This document shows, one piece after another, positions 53,063 to 61,226 of a stretch of DNA of 64,000 nt; the stretch's first letter is position 1, and each line of letters opens with the position of its first letter. Source of the DNA: Gemmatimonadaceae bacterium. Its GTDB lineage: Bacteria > Gemmatimonadota > Gemmatimonadetes > Gemmatimonadales > Gemmatimonadaceae. A program made the translations under genes and the position numbers. The notes beneath the pieces were generated by a model. It saw only the letters and a list, made by a program, of their open reading frames with translations. It ran no database searches and had not been told where the DNA came from. The DNA is taken from NCBI GenBank assembly GCA_035606695.1, contig DATNEW010000023.1, forward strand, positions 1 to 64,000. The letters run 5' to 3'.

Positions 53063-53569
53063 CTACGGCTTCTTCGTCTTGTCGACGTTATTCCCGATCA
53101 CGCCGCCGAGAATACCACCAACCGCGGCGCCGATGATGCCACCCTTCACCTTGCTGCGGCTCGTCGTCGCGCCGATCACTGCGCCCGCCGCGGCGCCGAT
53201 CGCCGCATCACGCTGCGTGTGCTTCACGACCGTCGGACTCGGAGCCGGTGCCGGCGTATAGCTGCCGCTGCTCGATCCAACGCTGCCGCTGCTCGACGAA
53301 CCACTGGAACGATGACGCGTCGCGGTATGCGTGACCGGCGCACGGGAAACCTCACCGCTCGACGTGCGCGCGGTGGTTGCCGGCGCTGCCGCGAGTCCCT
53401 GCGCGCGCTCCGCCGCCGAAATGCTGTCCAACGGCTGGAAATTCTTCTGCTGCGCCGCCAGCGACAGGTCGGTGTTCAGCGCGGTGTCCGCGGGACGATT
53501 GTTGTTTCGGCCGCACGCGGCGGCCGTCACCAGCACGGCAAGCGCGATGGCCGAGAAACTTCGGTTCAT
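53063..53569 (-). CDS. Glycine-zipper (2TM) lipoprotein
   Basis: A 168-residue lipoprotein. The signal MNRSFSAIALAVLVTAAACGR puts the lipid Cys at 19. A low-complexity Ser/Gly/Thr/Pro linker (about 75-115) leads to a C-terminal glycine-zipper domain with two short hydrophobic hairpins: DAAIGAAAGAVIGATTS and GGIIGAAVGGILGGVIGN. Such domains insert in the outer membrane in SlyB/OsmB-type proteins linked to envelope stress. ATG at 53569 starts the lipobox; a frame start at 53602 has no function. It is a single-gene unit, 93 bases from the histidine kinase stop. Confidence 0.8.
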   Translation of the reverse strand: MNRSFSAIALAVLVTAAACGRNNNRPADTALNTDLSLAAQQKNFQPLDSISAAERAQGLAAAPATTARTSSGEVSRAPVTHTATRHRSSGSSSSGSVGSSSGSYTPAPAPSPTVVKHTQRDAAIGAAAGAVIGATTSRSKVKGGIIGAAVGGILGGVIGNNVDKTKKP

Positions 53570-53662
53570 GAGAGGGCCTCCCCTTGTGGGACGAAGGTGC
53601 AATTGTGCCTTTGGAAGGCACGGCTCGTGCCAACTGTACCGAGACAGAGCACTTCGACGAGC

Positions 53663-55363
53663 TCAGGCGCGCGCGACGGCGCGAACAACGGTCTCGTTCG
53701 CTTCCTGCAGCGTCCGGCCAAGCGCTCGGCAACTGATCTCTTCGGACTGCTCGATGAACCGCTGCACGATCGACAGCGCTTCAACCACGGTCGCGTCCGG
53801 TACGGCGTGCATGCGCCGCCGAATGGCGCGTTCGATTTCCTCGTTCAGAATCTTCCATTCCCGCTTGAGCATCTCGTGCGTCCAGCCCAGCCGCGCCCGC
53901 TGTGCGCCGTGCCGCTCGGCAACCAGACGCTGGATGTCGCCGCCGTCGGCGATCAGCGTCGACGGCTGCCCCGACGTTTCATCCAGCGCGATCAGCAGCG
54001 CACCCACGTCCGCCACGTACGTGCCGATGTGATCCGCGATCTGCGCGAAGCCAAGCGACGACACCCGCGGCGTGAAGGATTCGTTGCGCAGCCGATTCAC
54101 GAACGCGCTGAGCAACGGCTCCAGCTCGCGCACCAGCGCCTCGCCGATTTCGGCGAGACCCGCAAGGCGGGCGGGACTGTCCGGTGTCTCAGCAACGAGC
54201 TTCGACTTGTCACGGGCCAACTGCGAGGCCGTCGGCAGCCACAAGGTGAACGTCGAGCCGACGCCGACTTCGCTTCTGACGGTGAGATCGCCCTTCATGA
54301 GCCGCGCGAGCCGGCGGCTGATCGTGAGACCCAAACCAGATCCATCGTTCTGCCGCGTGTGCCCCGACTCGACCTGCACGAACGGGTCGAAGATCGTGAG
54401 CAAGTGGTCGCGGGGAATGCCACAGCCGGTGTCCGTCACGCGCAGAAACACCCACGGTCCGCCGACGAGCCGCGCCTCGGAATCAGGACGCTTGGTCACA
54501 CCGCACTCCACGGTGATCGCGCCTCCGGCTTCCGTGAATTTGACGGCGTTGTTGAGCAGATTCACGAGCACCTGCCGGACCCGATCCTCGTCGCCCTCGT
54601 ACATCGCGTCCACGTCGCCAAGGCATTGTGCCGTCAGCCGAATCCCGCGCGATTCCGCGACCGGCTGAATGAGCGACAGGGCCGCGTCGGCCGTCGACCC
54701 GACGCGCGCGATCGTCAGTTGCACCGAGAGACGCCCGGCCTCGACCTTCGAGAGATCGAGCACCTCGTTCACCAGTCCAAGGAGATGCCGGCCACTCGTT
54801 CGAATACGCGACACCTGCTGGCGCTGGTCGGCATTGAGCGGCCCCGAGATCCCAAGCTCGAGCAGATCCGAGTAGCCGATCACCGCGTTGAGCGGCGTAC
54901 GCAGCTCGTGGCTCATCACCGCGAGGAATTCGGATTTTGCCTGGCTCGCGGCTTCCGCTTCGGCACGCGCGATCCGCTCCCGCTCGAGTTGCTGCGCTTT
55001 TTCCTCGGCGCGTTTGCGGTCGGTGATGTCACGCAGCGACAGGAGTCGCGTCGGCTGCCCCTGCCACTGAATGTCGACGACGCGCAGCTCGGCCGCGACG
55101 ATGCCGCCGCCGGGTTGAACGACTTCGATTTCCGCCGTCTCACCCGCCGCCGCGGGAAATCCGAACGGCGTGCCTTCGAGCGACTCCGTTGGACGTCCGA
55201 AGAGACGGGCCGCCGCCGGGTTGGCGAAACAAATGACTCCGTCCAGACCGACAATGATGATCCCGTCCGCGATGCGCTCGACGATTTCACGCAAGCGCTC
55301 CTGATCGGACCTTCTTCCTCGACGGGCACCCGGTGCCGGACGCTGCTCGTTCACTTGCTCCAT
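53663..55363 (-). CDS. PAS-domain sensor histidine kinase with C-terminal RsbRD-like domain
   Basis: A 566-residue soluble kinase. The N-terminal PAS domain (about 22-115, LREIVERIADGIIIVGLDGVICFANPAAARLFG) is followed by a coiled linker (KRAEEKAQQLERERIARAEAE). HisKA has the phospho-acceptor H152 (MSHELRTPLNAVIGYSDLL). HATPase (about 255-395) has LLNNAVKFTEAGG, DTGCGIP and GSGLGLTISRRL. The C-terminal 160 residues resemble the RsbRD sensor fold (LVRELEPLLSAFVNRLRNE, IADHIGTYVADVGALLIAL). No receiver domain is present. It is divergent from kaiB, 60 or more bases away, and is the obvious candidate for a KaiC-linked output or input kinase, like SasA in role but not in domains. Confidence 0.85.
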   Translation of the reverse strand: MEQVNEQRPAPGARRGRRSDQERLREIVERIADGIIIVGLDGVICFANPAAARLFGRPTESLEGTPFGFPAAAGETAEIEVVQPGGGIVAAELRVVDIQWQGQPTRLLSLRDITDRKRAEEKAQQLERERIARAEAEAASQAKSEFLAVMSHELRTPLNAVIGYSDLLELGISGPLNADQRQQVSRIRTSGRHLLGLVNEVLDLSKVEAGRLSVQLTIARVGSTADAALSLIQPVAESRGIRLTAQCLGDVDAMYEGDEDRVRQVLVNLLNNAVKFTEAGGAITVECGVTKRPDSEARLVGGPWVFLRVTDTGCGIPRDHLLTIFDPFVQVESGHTRQNDGSGLGLTISRRLARLMKGDLTVRSEVGVGSTFTLWLPTASQLARDKSKLVAETPDSPARLAGLAEIGEALVRELEPLLSAFVNRLRNESFTPRVSSLGFAQIADHIGTYVADVGALLIALDETSGQPSTLIADGGDIQRLVAERHGAQRARLGWTHEMLKREWKILNEEIERAIRRRMHAVPDATVVEALSIVQRFIEQSEEISCRALGRTLQEANETVVRAVARA

Positions 55364-55375
55364 TCCGATGAACCT

Positions 55376-55397
55376 TGGGCTACGTTCGCGGAGCCCA
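55376..55397. promoter_or_regulatory. Inverted repeat between the kinase gene and kaiB
   Basis: TGGGCT (55376-55381) and AGCCCA (55392-55397) form a 6-bp inverted repeat with a 10-base spacer, directly upstream of the kinase ATG (55363) in the divergent control region shared with kaiB. Half-site spacing fits a dimeric regulator. No -10 box is convincing. Confidence 0.35.
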
Positions 55398-55422
55398 GTA
55401 ATTCAAAGAGTGTGCCCCACGC

Positions 55423-55827
55423 TTGAGGCGGTTTTTGCGCGGCATTTCGCGCCGGAGGTCTGGCGTCACCGCTCGACGGCGGCGAGTTTGTACCCTCGCC
55501 GGCCCGGCCGGCCGTCAATCGGGGGACCTCCTGAACCAATACGTTCTCAAGCTGTATGTCAGCGGATCGAGCAGCCGCGCACAAACGGCGATCGCCAACC
55601 TGCGCCGCATTTGCGAATTCGAGCTGCACGGCCAATACGCGCTCGAGATCATCGATGTGCTCGAGCATCCGCAGGTCGCCGAGGATGACAAGATCCTCGC
55701 GACGCCCACGCTGATCAAACAGCTGCCGCCGCCGCTGCGTCGCGTGATCGGCGATCTGTCCGACAAGGACAAAGTGCTGCTCGGACTCGAGGTGCGTCCG
55801 ACGCTCGACGGCCCCGCCAACGACTGA
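55423..55827 (+). CDS. kaiB: Circadian clock protein KaiB (start uncertain)
   Basis: The KaiB domain covers 55540-55810: [68 protein letters not shown] in order (quoted in parts: [39 protein letters not shown]), ending VLLGLEVRP. These are the cyanobacterial KaiB signature stretches. KaiB binds the KaiC CI ring. No ATG lies upstream in frame: TTG at 55423 or 55435 would add a basic 40-residue tail, while CTG at 55531, after GGGGGA, matches the expected 98-residue length. kaiC follows after 9 bases. No kaiA is seen. Confidence 0.9.
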   Translation: MRRFLRGISRRRSGVTARRRRVCTLAGPAGRQSGDLLNQYVLKLYVSGSSSRAQTAIANLRRICEFELHGQYALEIIDVLEHPQVAEDDKILATPTLIKQLPPPLRRVIGDLSDKDKVLLGLEVRPTLDGPAND

Positions 55828-55836
55828 CGATTCAGA

Positions 55837-57432
55837 ATGAGCAATCCGATTTCCATGGAGCCGATCGAGAAGCTCCGTACCGGCATTCCCAGCTTCGACA
55901 TCATCGCGAAGGGCGGCCTCCCGATCAACCGGACCACGTTGGTGGCCGGCACCGCGGGCAGCGGCAAAACGGTGTTCGCGGTCCAGTTTCTCGCGTCGGG
56001 CATTCGCGACCAGAACGAGCCCGGTGTCTTCGTGACGTTCGAGGAATCCGCTGAAGACATTCGCAAGAACATGCGGAGCTTCGGTTGGGACCTGGCCGAG
56101 TGGGAGCGGCAGGGCCGCCTCGCGTTCGTTGACGCCTCACCCGATCCGGGCGTCGAGATCGTCGAGAGTGGCGCGTTCGATCTCGGCGCGCTGCTCGCGC
56201 GCGTCGAGCATGCGGTCCGCAAAGTCAACGCGAAGCGCGTCGCCGTCGATTCGATCGGCGCGGTGTTTACACAGTTCTCTGATCAGTCGATGGTGCGGCG
56301 AGAGCTGTTCCGCATCGCATCCGCGCTCAAGGCCCTGGGCGTCACGGCAATTCTGACGGCGGAGCGCACGTCGGATTACGGGCCGATCGCCCGCTTCGGC
56401 GTCGAGGAGTTCATCGCCGACAACGTGATGGTGCTCCGCAACGTCCTCGAAGACGAAACGCGCCGCCGCACGATCGAGATTCTCAAGTTCCGCGGCACCG
56501 ACCACCAAAAGGGTGAATATCCATTCACCATCGTGCCGGGCGTCGGGTTGGTCATCATCCCGCTGTCGGCCATTCAGCTCAAGCAGCGCTCATCCGACGT
56601 GCGCATCTCGTCGGGCAGCGCGGAGCTCGACGAGATGTGCGGCGGCGGCTTCTTCCGCGATTCCGTGATTCTCGTGTCGGGCGCCACCGGGACCGGCAAG
56701 ACGCTCACCGTGACGCAGTTCCTCAAGGGCGGCGCCGACGCCGGTGAGCGCTGTCTCCTGCTCGCGTTCGAGGAAAGCCGCGAGCAGTTGTTCCGCAACG
56801 CGCGCGGCTGGGGCGTGAGCTTCGAGCAGATGGAGCGCGATGGGTCGCTGCGTCTCGTGTGCGACTACCCCGAGGTGGCGACGCTCGAGGATTGGCTGCT
56901 CAACATCCAGGGCATCATCGAGCAATTCCAGCCGAAGCGCGTGGCGCTCGACAGCTTGTCGGCTCTCGAGCGCGTGGGCTCGATCAAAGCGTATCGCGAA
57001 TTCGTCATCGGCTTGACGTCGTTCATCAAGCATCAGGAGATCACGGGCCTCTTCACGTCGACGACGCCGACGTTGATGGGCGGCGCGTCGATCACGGAAG
57101 GACACATCTCCACGCTGACCGACTCGATCATCCTGCTTCGCTACGTCGAGATGTTCGGCGACATGCGCCGCGGCCTGACGGTCCTCAAGATGCGCGGCTC
57201 GGCGCACGACAAAGGCATTCGCGAGTTCAACATCGACCGGAACGGCATGCACCTTGGCCGCCCGTTCCGGAACGTCACCGGCATTCTCGCGGGCACACCG
57301 GTCCACATCTCGCCCGGGGATCTCGAGCGAATCTGGTCGCAGTTCGACGCAGAAGCTTCCGACCGCCCGCGCGGCGAGCCCGCTCCCGATTCAGGCGCAC
57401 GCCGCCGTCGAAGCGATAACCCGCGCTCCTGA
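55837..57432 (+). CDS. kaiC: Circadian clock ATPase/kinase KaiC (two-domain)
   Basis: A 531-residue duplicated RecA-like ATPase, close to cyanobacterial KaiC length. The CI domain has Walker A GTAGSGKT (38-45) and catalytic FEE (68-70). The CII domain has Walker A GATGTGKT (282-289) and FEE (311-313). The autophosphorylation pair is present as Ser425-Thr426 in ASITEGHISTLTDS, with a Thr at 420 where a third site is known. Downstream, LKMRGSAHDKGIREFNI matches the interdomain contact region. It ends with a charged disordered tail. All residues for ATPase, kinase and phosphatase cycling appear intact, without KaiA. It forms an operon with kaiB. Confidence 0.95.
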   Translation: MSNPISMEPIEKLRTGIPSFDIIAKGGLPINRTTLVAGTAGSGKTVFAVQFLASGIRDQNEPGVFVTFEESAEDIRKNMRSFGWDLAEWERQGRLAFVDASPDPGVEIVESGAFDLGALLARVEHAVRKVNAKRVAVDSIGAVFTQFSDQSMVRRELFRIASALKALGVTAILTAERTSDYGPIARFGVEEFIADNVMVLRNVLEDETRRRTIEILKFRGTDHQKGEYPFTIVPGVGLVIIPLSAIQLKQRSSDVRISSGSAELDEMCGGGFFRDSVILVSGATGTGKTLTVTQFLKGGADAGERCLLLAFEESREQLFRNARGWGVSFEQMERDGSLRLVCDYPEVATLEDWLLNIQGIIEQFQPKRVALDSLSALERVGSIKAYREFVIGLTSFIKHQEITGLFTSTTPTLMGGASITEGHISTLTDSIILLRYVEMFGDMRRGLTVLKMRGSAHDKGIREFNIDRNGMHLGRPFRNVTGILAGTPVHISPGDLERIWSQFDAEASDRPRGEPAPDSGARRRRSDNPRS

Positions 57433-57452
57433 GAACGCGCGTCACAGAGTAG

Positions 57453-57947
57453 TCAGGTAGTCGGGCCGCGTCCTTTGCGTCGCGGCGCGACTTCGGCGCG
57501 CGTGCACAGCGCGACGAGCTCCGCGTCCGCCAACTCGGACCAGCCCTCCGGAATCGGCGCCAGGCGACGCGTCTCCATTCCGCAGTCGAAGGCCAGCCAG
57601 CCCTTCGTGTATGGCTCGCGCAACGGCGAACGCTCGGTCGTCGCGGTCGAAGGATACACGGCGAAGACCACCCAGCGTACGCCGACGCCGTCCTGAATTT
57701 CGCGCGGGGCGTGACTGCTGCTCGAGCTCTCGTCCTCGAGCTCGCGCGCACGGCCGAGCCGGCGGCGGACCGAGACCGCTTCCTTCGCTGCCTCGTTCGC
57801 GATCGCCAGCACTTCCTCGATGCGAATCAGCTCGCCCGTGTCGGCATCACCGAGATCGGCATTGCAGGCGTCTTCCAGCGCCGACTGCAACGTCTCCTGC
57901 GCGCGTGCGAGCTTCGGTCGCAAGCCTTGCGGATCATCAGGTGCCAT
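57453..57947 (-). CDS. Hypothetical protein, convergent with kaiC
   Basis: A 164-residue soluble protein I do not recognise. The N-terminal 70 residues are helical and charged (LRPKLARAQETLQSALEDACN, EEVLAIANEAAKEAVSVRRRL). A Ser tract (EDESSSSSH) leads to a compact beta region: GVRWVVFAVYPS, TKGWLAFDCGMETRRLAPIPEGWSELADAELVALC. The W-L-x-F followed by R-x-L-x-P-x-P-x-W-x-x-L pattern recurs in small Gemmatimonadal proteins and suggests a shared regulatory module. ATG at 57947 is clear. It is convergent with kaiC (20-base gap) and 72 bases from the next gene on its strand. Confidence 0.6.
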   Translation of the reverse strand: MAPDDPQGLRPKLARAQETLQSALEDACNADLGDADTGELIRIEEVLAIANEAAKEAVSVRRRLGRARELEDESSSSSHAPREIQDGVGVRWVVFAVYPSTATTERSPLREPYTKGWLAFDCGMETRRLAPIPEGWSELADAELVALCTRAEVAPRRKGRGPTT

Positions 57948-58019
57948 GTGCCAATACCGATCGAGTCAATGCGAACACGGCGGCAATAAACGAACCAGCG
58001 CGATTGCCGCGTTGGCGTG

Positions 58020-58664
58020 CTACGACCGTACGCAGCGCGACAGTTGAAGCTCCAACGCGCTCGCCGTTGCCTGCCGAATTTCCATTTCGCCCAATCCGCA
58101 CTCCAGGGCTTCGCCGACTTCGCTCACGAAGACGCGCACGGTGATCGTATCGCCGTCCGACGCACGGCGATCGTTCGATACGCGCCGATCGTACACCATC
58201 CAACGACACCCGTCCGTGTCGCGAAGAATCCTGGTGCCGTCCGGCGCAACGAGCGCCTCACTCGGGGCCGAGCGCCGTTCCGCACCGCGCCGGCTCTGCG
58301 TGCCAATCGCGACGTCGAGCGCGCGCGCCAATTGATCGGCCGTCGGCGGCATCGTGAACCACGGAATGCGCCGTCCCGCCGCGATCTCGGCAATGCGCCG
58401 CGCTGCCGATTCCGGACCGAACACCGCGACCCCGATGTCCCACTTCGCCGCCGCGGCGAAGAAAAGGTCCGACTCCGCCGCGCTCAGCGACGCGTCGATG
58501 ATCACCGCGGCGATCGGCCGCGTACGCTCGAGCGCATCGCTCGGCACCTCGTTGGGATTGGCGAACACGGGAGTTCTCCCGGTCGTCTCCACGAGCATGC
58601 CGATCAGCGCCGCGACGACGGGACCGTCGGCGAGTACAAGGACGCGGTTGAGCGTTTGAGGCAT
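58020..58664 (-). CDS. Hypothetical protein with degenerate receiver-like N-terminus
   Basis: A 214-residue soluble protein. The first 125 residues have the alternating strand-helix pattern of a receiver domain (RVLVLADGPVVAALIGMLVE, AAVIIDASLSAAESDLF, IGVAVFGPE, IPWFTMPPTADQLARALDVA) but lack the conserved acidic pocket and phospho-acceptor Asp arrangement. The C-terminal part contains CRWMVYDRRVSNDRR and DTITVRVFVSEVGEALECGL, distantly like the beta region of the preceding protein. ATG at 58664 is preferred over TTG at 58673. It may belong with the kinase/Kai group, but that is only proximity. The divergent gene is the TPP-controlled receptor. Confidence 0.58.
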   Translation of the reverse strand: MPQTLNRVLVLADGPVVAALIGMLVETTGRTPVFANPNEVPSDALERTRPIAAVIIDASLSAAESDLFFAAAAKWDIGVAVFGPESAARRIAEIAAGRRIPWFTMPPTADQLARALDVAIGTQSRRGAERRSAPSEALVAPDGTRILRDTDGCRWMVYDRRVSNDRRASDGDTITVRVFVSEVGEALECGLGEMEIRQATASALELQLSRCVRS

Positions 58665-58759
58665 CTGTCCCAATGATAACGCGGGTTAAGCCTCATAGGA
58701 TTGCATAATCCGCGCGCGCGCGAATTTCCTTACGCCGGGGGCAACAGTCATTAGGTTTT

Positions 58760-58845
58760 CCCGGTGACCGGGGTGCCTGCCCACAAAGGGCGCAGGCTGA
58801 GAGAGTCCCGCAGAACCTGATCCGGTTCGTACCGGCGTAGGGAGT
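58760..58845 (+). promoter_or_regulatory. TPP riboswitch (THI box)
   Basis: The conserved aptamer is complete. GGGGTGCC lies near 58770, and a P3 arm GCCTGC/GCAGGC encloses 58776-58797. GGCTGAGAGAG follows at 58796-58806. ACCTGATCCGG lies near 58815, a CCGG/CCGG arm at 58822-58834, and GCGTAGGGA at the 3' end. The GGAG at 58841-58844 is both part of the aptamer's 3' side and the Shine-Dalgarno of the gene at 58851 (6-base spacing). Binding of thiamine pyrophosphate should therefore block translation directly, with no separate expression platform. Confidence 0.95.
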
Positions 58846-58850
58846 CAGAC

Positions 58851-60956
58851 ATGAATCGCATTTCGTTGCCGGCGCACACGCGCCGTGGCGGCGCGACGAT
58901 CCTCGTCGCGCTCGGTTTCCTTCTCGTCCATAGCTCCAACTCGCTTCGCGCCCAAGCGGCCCGCACGGGACGCGACTCGACGCACGCGGACAGCTCGCGC
59001 GTGCAGCGACTGGAGCGCGTGATGATCTCAGCCATGCGCGGCGCGGGGCTCGCCCCGATCTCGCAAAAGACACTCACCAGCGAGGACATTCGACCGCGGT
59101 ACTTCGGGCAGGACGTACCGCTGGTGCTGCAAGGCGCCGCGCCGTCGCTGACGGCGTACGCCGAGACGGGAAACTACTGGGGATACAGTTACATCAGACT
59201 GCGCGGCATCGATCAGTCGCGCATCAACCTCACGCTCGACGGCATTCCGCTCAACGATCCGGAAGATCAGGTCCTGTACTTCGCCGATTTCCCCGATCTC
59301 ACGAATAGCCTCGCCACGGTGCAGGTGCAGCGCGGCGTCGGCACGAGCAGCAACGGGACGGCCGCGTACGCGGGATCGATCAACATGGAAACGATTCCCC
59401 TCGCCGGCGCCGAGCGCGGCGGCAACGTGCAATTGTCCGGCGGATCGTTTGGCTCGAAGCGCGTGAGCGCGTCGTACGCGAGCGGTCTCTTGCCGAGCCG
59501 TTTCGCCTGGTACGCGCGCTTGTCGGATCTGCGAACGGACGGCTACCGCTATCACTCGGGCGTCGAAGGAAAATCGGCCTTCGCCAGCGGCGGATACTTT
59601 GGCGACCGCGACATCGTGAAGGTCATGGCGACGACCGGCACCATGCGTGACACGATGGCGTATCTTGCCGTCGCGCAGTCGGATCTCGACACGAACCGGC
59701 GCATCAATCCGCTCACGCCGCGCGAGCGCGACGGCTTCAGCGAGCGTCTCGCCTCGATCGCGTACACGCGCCTGCTCGGCGCGTCGTCCTCGCTGTCGAC
59801 GACGTTGTACCGCATCTCGTCGGCCGGCGACTACGACGTCCTGATCGATTCGCTCGACAACTTCAATCTGCGCTTCGTGTGGTACGGGCTCACGAGCAAC
59901 TGGACGATGCGCGGCGACGCGTGGCGGATGGACGTCGGCGTGAACGCCAACACCTATGCGCGCGATCACTCCGAATACGATCGCCCGAACCTGACGACGC
60001 CGGTGTACCTGAACACCGGCCACAAGCAGGACGCGGGCGCGTTTGCGAAGCTGGCCTACACGGCCGGCGCCGCGACGTTGTTCGGCGACCTGCAGGCGCG
60101 TCACGCGCGCTTTCGCTATTCGCCCGACGTGAACTCGGGCGTCGGCGGACAGTCCGTCGATTGGACGTTCGTGAATCCAAAAGCCGGCGTGAGCTACGCG
60201 GCCCTTCCGTCGCTGTCGTTCACGGCGTCCTACGGGCGCAACACGCGCGAGCCGGCGCGCACCGACATGCTCGCCGGCGCCGACAACATCGACGCGTCGA
60301 ACGTCGCGGAAATCGGCAGCTTCAGCCGCGTGAAGCCGGAGACGGTGCACGACGTCGAGGTCGGGGCGAACTATCACGCCGCGGCACTCGATCTCCAGGC
60401 GAACGTCTACGACATGAACTTCCGCAACGAGATCGCGCCGATCGGTGCGCTGACGGTGATCGGCACGCCGCTGCGCAAGAATGTAGCGGCGAGTTATCGC
60501 CGGGGCGTCGAAGCGGACGTGACCTATCGCGGCATTCAACGCATCACGCTCAGCGCGAACGCGACGGCGAGCATGAATCGCATTCGCGACTATGTGGATT
60601 CGAGCGGTGATACGCCGGTCGCGTATCACAACGTGGAGCCGCTGCTCACGCCGCGCTTCCAGACGTTCGAGCGGGCCGCGTTCGCCGCGACCCGCGACGT
60701 GTCGCTCGCGCTCGAGACACGCTATCAGGGCCGCTCATTCCTGGAGAACACGAGCGATCCCCGCTTCGTGCTCCCCGCCGCCTTCAATCTCGACGGCACG
60801 CTGGGCTGGCAGCGTGGCCGCTACGAGATCCAGGCGCGCGGCAACAATCTCACGAACAGCAAGAAGTTCGGGAGCGGATATGCGGGAGACGGCGTGTCGT
60901 TTTTTTATGTGTTGCCGCCTAGGAATTTGTTTGTGACCGCGGGGCTGAGGTTTTGA
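58851..60956 (+). CDS. TonB-dependent receptor, probably for thiamine compounds
   Basis: A 701-residue outer-membrane receptor. A signal peptide ends near NSLRAQA (36). The plug domain (about 55-190) has LTSEDIRPRYFGQDVPLVLQ, YSYIRLRGIDQSRINLTLDGIPLNDPEDQ and VQVQRGVGTSSNGTAAYAGSINMET. A 22-strand barrel follows, with the C-terminal strand PPRNLFVTAGLRF ending in Phe. Substrate is inferred from the TPP riboswitch 6 bases upstream: when thiamine pyrophosphate is plentiful, translation is shut off. This parallels riboswitch-controlled thiamine receptors in Bacteroidota. ATG at 58851 has GGAG at the right distance. No thiamine permease is adjacent. Confidence 0.93.
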   Translation: MNRISLPAHTRRGGATILVALGFLLVHSSNSLRAQAARTGRDSTHADSSRVQRLERVMISAMRGAGLAPISQKTLTSEDIRPRYFGQDVPLVLQGAAPSLTAYAETGNYWGYSYIRLRGIDQSRINLTLDGIPLNDPEDQVLYFADFPDLTNSLATVQVQRGVGTSSNGTAAYAGSINMETIPLAGAERGGNVQLSGGSFGSKRVSASYASGLLPSRFAWYARLSDLRTDGYRYHSGVEGKSAFASGGYFGDRDIVKVMATTGTMRDTMAYLAVAQSDLDTNRRINPLTPRERDGFSERLASIAYTRLLGASSSLSTTLYRISSAGDYDVLIDSLDNFNLRFVWYGLTSNWTMRGDAWRMDVGVNANTYARDHSEYDRPNLTTPVYLNTGHKQDAGAFAKLAYTAGAATLFGDLQARHARFRYSPDVNSGVGGQSVDWTFVNPKAGVSYAALPSLSFTASYGRNTREPARTDMLAGADNIDASNVAEIGSFSRVKPETVHDVEVGANYHAAALDLQANVYDMNFRNEIAPIGALTVIGTPLRKNVAASYRRGVEADVTYRGIQRITLSANATASMNRIRDYVDSSGDTPVAYHNVEPLLTPRFQTFERAAFAATRDVSLALETRYQGRSFLENTSDPRFVLPAAFNLDGTLGWQRGRYEIQARGNNLTNSKKFGSGYAGDGVSFFYVLPPRNLFVTAGLRF

Positions 60957-60960
60957 GGGA

Positions 60961-61176
60961 GTGAGGCCCGTGCGCGCTTCGCGCGCGCGGATGGTGTGGG
61001 CCGCGGGCCGAGGGCCGCGAGGGTGAGGCCGGCGCTCCGCGTCGATGGTGAGGCCCGCCCTGCGCGCGGATGGTGAGAGCAAACAGCGCTCTTCGCAGTT
61101 GCCTCGCGGCGCAGCCGCGGCCATCCCCTCGCGGCGCAGCCGCGGCCATCCCCTCGCGGTGCAGCCGCGGCCATCC
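60961..61176. repeat. Cluster of hairpin-forming tandem repeats
   Basis: Two repeat types lie between the receptor gene and the copper protein gene. First, GTGAGGCC begins degenerate units at 60961, 61023 and 61048, each followed by a CG-rich hairpin such as GCGCGC-TTC-GCGCGC and then GGATGGTG or GATGGTG. Second, three 25-base units at 61102-61126, 61127-61151 and 61152-61176 each contain CGCGGC-GCA-GCCGCG (one variant base in the third). No gene is seen in this 270-base gap. The hairpins may end receptor transcription. Confidence 0.8.
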
Positions 61177-61226
61177 CCCACGGTACGCATCGTGCCGCTA
61201 GCACTTCCGTCAACGCGGAGAACTCC

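Noticed and set aside
59028-60629. 533-codon open frame opposite the TonB-dependent receptor
   Set aside because: Composition is dominated by Arg, Val, Ala and His repeats with no fold. The receptor strand has a riboswitch, ribosome-binding site and signal peptide.
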